Below, one piece after another: positions 22,787 to 28,440 of a stretch of 28,440 bases of DNA (positions within the stretch are counted from its first letter, which is position 1; every line of letters starts with the position of its first letter). This DNA comes from an uncultured Flavobacteriaceae bacterium (GTDB lineage: Bacteria > Bacteroidota > Bacteroidia > Flavobacteriales > Flavobacteriaceae): the NCBI GenBank assembly GCA_937901915.1, contig CALGUD010000011.1, positions 1-28,440 of the forward strand. Reading direction: 5' to 3'. The position numbers and the translations under genes are program-made. The notes under the pieces were generated by a model. That model saw only the letters and a program-made list of their open reading frames with translations. It did not search any database and was not told the DNA's origin.

Positions 22787-25066
22787 TTATTCAACTGTCT
22801 TGATTGTTGATTCTATAGAGATCTCGCTCTCTAAAGTTTCAGAAGCCGTGATTGTTTTAGCAACTTCAACATTTTCAATTGTATCAATTTTTTCATGTGC
22901 AACTTCTGTTTCACCAGTATGACCACCTAATATAGGAGCAATAACCAATCCTACCAGACAGGTAAGCTTAATTAATATGTTCATCGAAGGCCCTGAAGTA
23001 TCTTTAAACGGGTCTCCTACCGTATCGCCGGTTACTGCTGCTTTATGGGCCTCAGATCCTTTATAGGTCATTTCACCATTTATTTCAACACCGGCTTCAA
23101 AAGATTTTTTCGCATTATCCCATGCACCTCCTGCATTATTTTGGAAAATTGCCCACATTACCCCTGATACACATACACCGGCCATATAGCCTCCTAATGG
23201 TTCAGCGCCAAAAATCAATCCTATAATTATTGGTGTAATAATGGTAATTAATCCGGGTAAAAGCATTTCTTTTAATGCAGCTTTGGTAGAAATAGCCACA
23301 CATTTTCCGTATTCCGGAGTTCCAGTCCCTTCCATAATACCAGGAATTTCCCTGAACTGACGGCGAACTTCCTGTACCATTTCCATCGCTGCTTTACCAA
23401 CGGACTGCATAGCTAATGCAGAAAATATTACCGGGATCATTCCTCCAACAAATAATGCGGCTAAAACATCTGCTTTAAAGATATTAATACCATCAATACC
23501 CGTAAAAGTTACATACGCAGCAAATAAAGCCAAAGCTGTTAAAGCTGCCGAGGCAATAGCAAAACCTTTACCCACGGCTGCAGTTGTATTACCAACTGAG
23601 TCTAAAATATCGGTTCGTTCACGTACTTCCGGAGCCAATTCACTCATTTCTGCAACTCCACCTGCATTATCTGCTATCGGGCCAAAGGCATCTATTGCCA
23701 ATTGCATTGCAGTAGTTGCCATCATGGCTGATGCTGCTAGAGCAACACCGTAAAAACCTGCTAATTCATAAGATCCGTAAATCGCAGCTGCAAAAAGCAA
23801 AACGGATAAGAAAGTAGATTTCATACCCACTGCAAGCCCTGCAATTATATTTGTTGCCGCTCCTGTAGAAGTGTTCTTAACAATATTTAAAACCGGGGTT
23901 TTACCTAAACTTGTATAATAAGCAGTTACCATAGAGATTAATGCACCCACTGCCAATCCTATTAAAGTAGCATAAAATACATGTCTTGACGGTATGGATT
24001 TTACCCCTTCGCCAAAGAAACTCATTTGCATAACTTCAGGAAGCATCCAGTCAATTAGAAACCACCCTGCAACGGCTGTTAATATAATTGAAACCCAATT
24101 GCCTGTATCGAGCGCTTTTTGAACCTGGGCTTCTTTAGCGTCGTTATTTTTTATTCCAACTAAAAATGTTCCGATAATGGAGGCTAAAATACCCACGCCA
24201 GCAATTACAATCGGCAACAAGATCGGCCCCATATTGTTAAATGCGTCAACATGTTGTGTTGTAACCGACATATCCCTGATCAGATAATTACCAAGTACCA
24301 TGGCTGCTAATACAGTAGCTACGTACGATCCAAAAAGATCGGCTCCCATACCGGCCACATCCCCTACGTTATCTCCAACGTTATCTGCAATGGTTGCAGG
24401 ATTACGCGGATCATCCTCAGGAATACCAGCTTCAACTTTACCTACTAAATCTGCCCCAACATCAGCGGCTTTTGTGTAAATACCCCCACCAACACGTGCA
24501 AAAAGGGCAATAGATTCTGCTCCAAGTGAAAAACCTGCAAGTGCTTCGAGCACAATGGTCATATTGTCGTAAAAATGGCCTTCATTTCCCATAAACTGAC
24601 CTACAAGAAATAAAAACAATAAACTCAATCCTAATACAGCAAGGCCGGCAACGCCAAGACCCATAACAGTCCCACCACTAAAAGATACTTTTAATGCCTG
24701 TGGCAAACTCGTTTTGGCAGCTTCGGCAGTTCGTGTATTTGCTTCGGTAGCAATGCGCATTCCTATATTTCCTGCCAGGGCAGAAAAAAAGGCCCCAAAA
24801 ACAAAAGCCGGAACTATCATCCAGCTTGTGGTTTCAACTATTGTTGATATCCCGAATAAAGCTGCAGAAGCTATTACTACAAAAATTAACAAAAGTCGAT
24901 ATTCTGCATTTAAAAATGCCAACGCACCTTCTTTAATACTTTTAGAAATAAACTGCATCCGCTCGCTTCCAGCAGGTTGTTTTTTAACCCAGGCAGCCTT
25001 AATGCCCATAAAAATAAGGCCGAGAACGGCCAGTGCAATTGGTAAGTAAATAATATTTGATTCCAT
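22787..25066 (-). CDS. hppA: Membrane-bound proton (or sodium) pumping pyrophosphatase
   Basis: 759 residues, about 16 membrane segments. It couples PPi hydrolysis to ion export across the inner membrane. The active-site loop DDPRNPATIADNVGDNVGD is at 218-236, preceded by GGGIYTKAADVGADLVGKVE. GNTTAAVGKG (492-501) has Ala496 and Gly499 at the positions that mark the K+-dependent subfamily. Glu184 in LGAESIALF is, from memory of the family, the position used by Flavobacterium-type H+ pumps, so H+ pumping is favoured but not proven. A ~45-residue acidic tail after the last helix (GETEVAHEKIDTIENVEV onward) is unusual. A promoter lies at 25118-25149, and the soluble pyrophosphatase gene lies just upstream. 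Confidence 0.96.
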   Translation of the reverse strand: MESNIIYLPIALAVLGLIFMGIKAAWVKKQPAGSERMQFISKSIKEGALAFLNAEYRLLLIFVVIASAALFGISTIVETTSWMIVPAFVFGAFFSALAGNIGMRIATEANTRTAEAAKTSLPQALKVSFSGGTVMGLGVAGLAVLGLSLLFLFLVGQFMGNEGHFYDNMTIVLEALAGFSLGAESIALFARVGGGIYTKAADVGADLVGKVEAGIPEDDPRNPATIADNVGDNVGDVAGMGADLFGSYVATVLAAMVLGNYLIRDMSVTTQHVDAFNNMGPILLPIVIAGVGILASIIGTFLVGIKNNDAKEAQVQKALDTGNWVSIILTAVAGWFLIDWMLPEVMQMSFFGEGVKSIPSRHVFYATLIGLAVGALISMVTAYYTSLGKTPVLNIVKNTSTGAATNIIAGLAVGMKSTFLSVLLFAAAIYGSYELAGFYGVALAASAMMATTAMQLAIDAFGPIADNAGGVAEMSELAPEVRERTDILDSVGNTTAAVGKGFAIASAALTALALFAAYVTFTGIDGINIFKADVLAALFVGGMIPVIFSALAMQSVGKAAMEMVQEVRRQFREIPGIMEGTGTPEYGKCVAISTKAALKEMLLPGLITIITPIIIGLIFGAEPLGGYMAGVCVSGVMWAIFQNNAGGAWDNAKKSFEAGVEINGEMTYKGSEAHKAAVTGDTVGDPFKDTSGPSMNILIKLTCLVGLVIAPILGGHTGETEVAHEKIDTIENVEVAKTITASETLESEISIESTIKTVE

Positions 25067-25117
25067 GTATTTTATCTAATTCTTAATGATTCTTACATTA
25101 ATTATTTAAAACGGGCG

Positions 25118-25149
25118 TAAAAGTACTAAAATCAGTTATAATATACCAA
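25118..25149 (-). promoter_or_regulatory. Promoter of hppA
   Basis: On the minus strand TTG (25149-25147), a 21-nt spacer and TACTTTTA (25125-25118), one mismatch from TAnnTTTG. It is about 50 nt upstream of the hppA start and lies in the gap after the soluble pyrophosphatase gene. Confidence 0.45.
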
Positions 25150-25169
25150 CTAATTTATACTAACAGAAT

Positions 25170-25700
25170 TTAGCCAATACTATAAAGTCCTTTTTCTTTT
25201 GCCCCGGAAGTAACAAACCTTTCAAGACATTTATCTATAATAGACCAGGCCTCATCAACATTACCCCAACCACCAACATCTACTTTTTTCTGTTCCAGGT
25301 CTTTATAAACCTGAAAAAAATGTTCAATCTCTTTTTTTTGGTGTGGATTCATGTCCTCCAGGTCGTTGAGCTTATTCCAGATAGGATCAGAAACAGGTAC
25401 ACATATGATTTTCTCATCCGGCCCTTTCTCGTCGGCCATATGAAATACACCTATAGGTTTAACCTCCATTACACAGCCGGGAAAAGTAGATTCAGTTACC
25501 AATACCAGTACGTCTAATGGGTCACTGTCCAATGCGAGTGTTTCAGGAATAAAACCATAATCTGCAGGATAGTGCATAGAAGAAAATATCATCCTGTCAT
25601 ATCTGAGTTTTTTAAGTTCAAAATCATATTCATATTTATTCCTACTACCTTTTGGAATTTCAATTAAAACGTCAAATGACTTCATTTTTGCAGCACTCAT
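25170..25700 (-). CDS. ppa: Inorganic pyrophosphatase, family I
   Basis: 176 residues, the normal size of bacterial family I enzymes. It hydrolyses PPi to two Pi in the cytoplasm with Mg. Visible features are the N-terminal IEIPKGSRNKYEYD, the MHYPADYGFIPETLALDSDPLDVLVL stretch with metal-binding Asp58, Asp60 and Asp63, and DEKIICVPVSDP further on. A start at Met6 is also possible, but Met1 fits the promoter at 25723-25753. It lies directly upstream of hppA, so the cell has a soluble enzyme and an ion-pumping enzyme competing for the same substrate, side by side. Confidence 0.97.
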   Translation of the reverse strand: MSAAKMKSFDVLIEIPKGSRNKYEYDFELKKLRYDRMIFSSMHYPADYGFIPETLALDSDPLDVLVLVTESTFPGCVMEVKPIGVFHMADEKGPDEKIICVPVSDPIWNKLNDLEDMNPHQKKEIEHFFQVYKDLEQKKVDVGGWGNVDEAWSIIDKCLERFVTSGAKEKGLYSIG

Positions 25701-25722
25701 TATGTTCTCTTTTACTGGGGTG

Positions 25723-25753
25723 CAAAAGTAATTAAGAACTAGTTAATTACCAA
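25723..25753 (-). promoter_or_regulatory. Promoter of ppa
   Basis: On the minus strand TTG (25753-25751), a 20-nt spacer and TACTTTTG (25730-25723), a perfect TAnnTTTG. This is the best promoter match in the window. The predicted start is near 25717, about 17 nt before the ATG. Confidence 0.65.
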
Positions 25754-25763
25754 TAGAAATAGG

Positions 25764-28256
25764 TTAAAAATGAAAACCGAAAGCTCCGGTTACACTAAAT
25801 GGACGGGCATCCGGAAGGTTTAGATAATTACCACGGAAGTTGAAATCTATTCTAAAGACTTTAAAAATATTTCCAACACCAAATGAATACTCCCAGTATA
25901 TCTGGTCATTGGGTGCCATTAAAGGTATATTTGCCGGTTGGTTAAGAAGTATATTTTCATTGGACAAATCCCCCCAAACACCTCTTATACCCACTATTTC
26001 ACGCAAATCAAAATCCCGGAGAAATGGGATTCTTGCAAATAACCTTCCGTTAAAATTCTGTTCAATATGTACAGACACATATGTATCTGTGACAAACTCG
26101 TAAAAGTTAAGATTGGGAAAAGTGTTAAATATTGAAAAATAAGTTTGGTTACCCGGAACTATGCTCAACAAACTTAAGGGAACTTCTCCAAAAGTTTTAC
26201 CAGCTTCAACTGTGGTGTATAAAACTCCAACCCCTCCCACCTGCCAGGGTTTTCTGTAAAGCATCTGAATTTTTTTATACTCAAAATCGCTATCCAGTAA
26301 ATGATTGAGGCCAACGGCATAATTAAGAAATAAAATAGAGTAATCATCATTTCTATCCCTTCTTTCTACACCATAACCGACGCTTTCCCTGCCATGTCTG
26401 TAGTTTAATGAAACATCCAGTTCCAATTGTCTTGTTTCAGCAGAAATACCAGTGGGTGAATCTTCATCAATATAACTTAAACTAAAAGCCTCGGGTAAAG
26501 CAGATGTTAATGTCCTGAAAGACCCGCCTACCTTAAACTGCAAATTTTTATACGGCTCAAACTGCAGGGAAGCAGTAGTTAAATTTATATCAGTAAGTTT
26601 ATTGTTTGCCCCTACAGTAAATAATGCGGACGAGGCAAAACTTCTGCCTAAAACATCATTTGTAGGTGTTAAACTCACTCCTATTTGTTCTACATCCCGC
26701 CGGTTCCCGGCTGCTACAATAATCCTGTTTTTTCTATTTAACAACCACTTACCTGAAATACCGTACTTAAATTTATCATCTTTAAATCCATATGCTCCGT
26801 ATCCTTCTATCCGCCACATATCATTAGGCCCAAAATACGTTCTTCCACCACCCCGTAATCTTAAACCTTCAACCTCATTAAATCCTACACTAGAAAAAAT
26901 AGGGCCGTAATCCAGGTTCAATTTGTCAAATTCAATGTATCCGGATGCCAGAATTGAACCCACATTGTATAATCTTTTAAATTTAGGCACTGTTTTAAGT
27001 GTATCCAGCATTTTATATATACCGAGTTCATTTTTACCTAGCTTTTCAAGTCGGTTTTGCTCCCAGAAAACCTCTTCTCTATTATAAATTGCCGGATCAA
27101 AAGGGTCTATTTCATGTTCATAAAAACTTTTGCCTTTTTCTTCATTAAACAGATAATCATTGTAAACTGTAGTCCTCTTTCCGTAAATTCCTCTTGAATC
27201 TTCTTTTTTATTGAGAGCGAAATCACTCATCATATAATCTCTTTTTAACAAAAAGACCGAGTCATTAAGCACGTCAAATTCCTGTTCAATATAAATTTCT
27301 TTTACCCAGTTTATATTGGCACTTTTGGTGACCTGCATGTTAATTTCCTTTATAGCAAAGGTGGTGTCATTTACCCAGAAATCGCCTTTAAAAGTAAGCT
27401 CGTTTTTACGTCGCGGGTAATAAATAATATTGTAACACCATTTGTTATCAATAAAAGTACTGTCTGAAAGCACGTAATTGTATGTATCAACCCCCGTCTT
27501 AGAAAGCGGGCTCACAAAACTTTTGTCAAAAAATTTAAGGTAGTTATTGTAAATATCATAGTCTGAATACAGATCCTGCACAAAAGAAATAATATGTTGG
27601 TTTGTATTGAACCCTGAGTTTTTATTCCCCAATAAATCCTCTTTTTCCTTTTTTAATTTATTGTCGCCATATACTCTGGAGAATGCTTCATTAATAAATA
27701 TGGGCAAATATGTTTTTCCGGTAACATGTGAAGTATCTACTTCTTCAAATATAAATTCCAGGCCTTTAAATATATTACTATTTATCAGAGCTGAATCAAC
27801 AGTATTAATATCAAATTCTACTTTTTCATATTTGTTATACTGATACTGATTATATTGCCTGACTCCATTCTGACGTTTTCGGTCCCATATTTTTTTCAGG
27901 ATATCTATAGCCGGATTGTTTTTTTTGGATTGTTTTCCTGTATAGACTACCACTTCGTCTAATAATTCCCCTTCTTCGAGTATGACTTTAAGATTATAAT
28001 TCGCTCCTGGTTTTAAATCCAGTTCCTGTGTGGTGTATCCTATAAAAGAAATGATTAATGTGTTGTACGTTTCATCAGACTCCAGATAAAAGCGGCCGTC
28101 ATCATTGGTAATTGTCCCTATTGTAGAATCTTTAAAATATGCATTTGCAAAAGATATTGGATTACCCGAACCATCAACCACAATACCACTAACTTTAGTT
28201 TGCGACCAAATAAACCCGGATAAAAAAAACAGAATAGGAAATACAAATTTATTCAT
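25764..28256 (-). CDS. DUF5686 outer-membrane protein with CarboxypepD_reg-like N-terminus
   Basis: 830 residues. A signal peptide ends at WSQ (~19). Residues ~20-100 are a CarboxypepD_reg-like domain (KVSGIVVDGSGNPISFANAYF, then ITNDDGRFYLESDETYNTLIISFIGY), ending in LDEVVVYTGK like the linker before TonB-receptor plugs. The remaining ~700 residues match the Bacteroidota DUF5686 layout: a mixed region to ~430, then repeated amphipathic strands (RIEGYGAYGFKDDKFKYGISG, RLELDVSLNYRHG in form) that suggest a beta barrel, ending in FGFHF with the C-terminal Phe typical of outer-membrane proteins. No plug domain or TonB box is seen, so it is not a standard TonB receptor. Function is not established. 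Confidence 0.8.
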   Translation of the reverse strand: MNKFVFPILFFLSGFIWSQTKVSGIVVDGSGNPISFANAYFKDSTIGTITNDDGRFYLESDETYNTLIISFIGYTTQELDLKPGANYNLKVILEEGELLDEVVVYTGKQSKKNNPAIDILKKIWDRKRQNGVRQYNQYQYNKYEKVEFDINTVDSALINSNIFKGLEFIFEEVDTSHVTGKTYLPIFINEAFSRVYGDNKLKKEKEDLLGNKNSGFNTNQHIISFVQDLYSDYDIYNNYLKFFDKSFVSPLSKTGVDTYNYVLSDSTFIDNKWCYNIIYYPRRKNELTFKGDFWVNDTTFAIKEINMQVTKSANINWVKEIYIEQEFDVLNDSVFLLKRDYMMSDFALNKKEDSRGIYGKRTTVYNDYLFNEEKGKSFYEHEIDPFDPAIYNREEVFWEQNRLEKLGKNELGIYKMLDTLKTVPKFKRLYNVGSILASGYIEFDKLNLDYGPIFSSVGFNEVEGLRLRGGGRTYFGPNDMWRIEGYGAYGFKDDKFKYGISGKWLLNRKNRIIVAAGNRRDVEQIGVSLTPTNDVLGRSFASSALFTVGANNKLTDINLTTASLQFEPYKNLQFKVGGSFRTLTSALPEAFSLSYIDEDSPTGISAETRQLELDVSLNYRHGRESVGYGVERRDRNDDYSILFLNYAVGLNHLLDSDFEYKKIQMLYRKPWQVGGVGVLYTTVEAGKTFGEVPLSLLSIVPGNQTYFSIFNTFPNLNFYEFVTDTYVSVHIEQNFNGRLFARIPFLRDFDLREIVGIRGVWGDLSNENILLNQPANIPLMAPNDQIYWEYSFGVGNIFKVFRIDFNFRGNYLNLPDARPFSVTGAFGFHF

Positions 28257-28319
28257 AGCAAATCAATTTGCTTCAGGCTAAGGATCAACTATTTTATAAT
28301 AAAATCTATAAAATGTAAA

Positions 28320-28355
28320 TCCCGCCAAAGCGGGAATCCTGGTAACTGCCGGGAT
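28320..28355. repeat. Pair of adjacent CCCG-type hairpins
   Basis: TCCCGC (28320-28325) with GCGGGA (28330-28335) forms one hairpin. Immediately after it ATCCTGG and CCGGGAT (28337-28355) form another with one G-T pair. The core resembles the AATCCCGAT palindrome at 9136-9158. It lies upstream of the DUF5686 gene and after a probable gene end at the window edge. Confidence 0.5.
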
Positions 28356-28405
28356 GTTTAAATGATTAAAACAATAATTTAAAATTAGTACTGATGCGTT
28401 AATTT

Positions 28406-28440
28406 TTAGTTGTTAAATAAGTCCAGTTGTTCTTTGTCGT
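28406..28440 (-). CDS. Possible C-terminal end of a gene cut by the window edge
   Basis: On the minus strand one frame from the window end reads DKEQLDLFNN and then TAA at 28408-28406. The composition looks like a natural protein end and it is followed by a palindromic intergenic region. Only ten codons are visible, and two other frames also end in stops nearby, so this is a weak call and no function can be given. Confidence 0.25.
   Translation of the reverse strand, partial: DKEQLDLFNN

Overview
The window looks chromosomal and comes from a member of the Bacteroidota, most likely a flavobacterium. The evidence is AT-rich DNA, A-rich translation starts without Shine-Dalgarno sequences, promoters of the TTTG/TTG - ~20 nt - TAnnTTTG type, lipoproteins and CarboxypepD_reg-like/DUF5686 outer-membrane proteins, a ferredoxin-type sulfite reductase with a HEPN-like tail, and a MetX-aspartokinase-homoserine dehydrogenase fusion. 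I do not name a genus.

Layout. Positions 1-1244 hold a tandem array of three leucine-rich-repeat lipoproteins, one cut by the window edge. Positions 1387-3233 hold an adhesin-like DUF2807 lipoprotein and a PagL-like outer-membrane protein. Positions 3338-8983 (minus strand) form an operon: small lipoprotein, metH part 1, ABM-domain protein, metH part 2, a 79-residue unknown, metF. Positions 9165-14306 (minus) hold a ferredoxin-NADP reductase-like flavoprotein, sulfite reductase, metZ and a REP-type tyrosine transposase (RAYT) between two near-identical palindromes. Positions 14306-20735 (minus) hold the metX-thrA fusion, metY and metK. Positions 21081-22680 (plus) hold a deoxynucleoside kinase and a secreted CarboxypepD_reg-like protein. 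Positions 22787-28256 (minus) hold a membrane pyrophosphatase, a soluble pyrophosphatase and a DUF5686 outer-membrane protein.

Together, positions 3338-20735 encode most of a direct-sulfhydrylation route to methionine and SAM. The fusion protein supplies aspartate kinase, homoserine dehydrogenase and homoserine acylation. Sulfite reductase makes sulfide. MetY and MetZ make homocysteine. The two-part MetH, with MetF supplying methyl-THF, makes methionine, and MetK makes SAM. The two pyrophosphatases could remove the PPi released by MetK and other synthetases.

The most notable find is regulatory. Three consecutive transcription units each start with a different RNA device for the same pathway. 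metK has a SAM-II-like aptamer followed by a terminator. metY has an unannotated 22-codon methionine-rich leader peptide (six Met, including MMM) followed by mutually exclusive antiterminator and terminator helices, the architecture of ribosome-mediated attenuation. metX-thrA has a canonical SAM-I (S-box) riboswitch. The cluster therefore seems to read both charged Met-tRNA and SAM.
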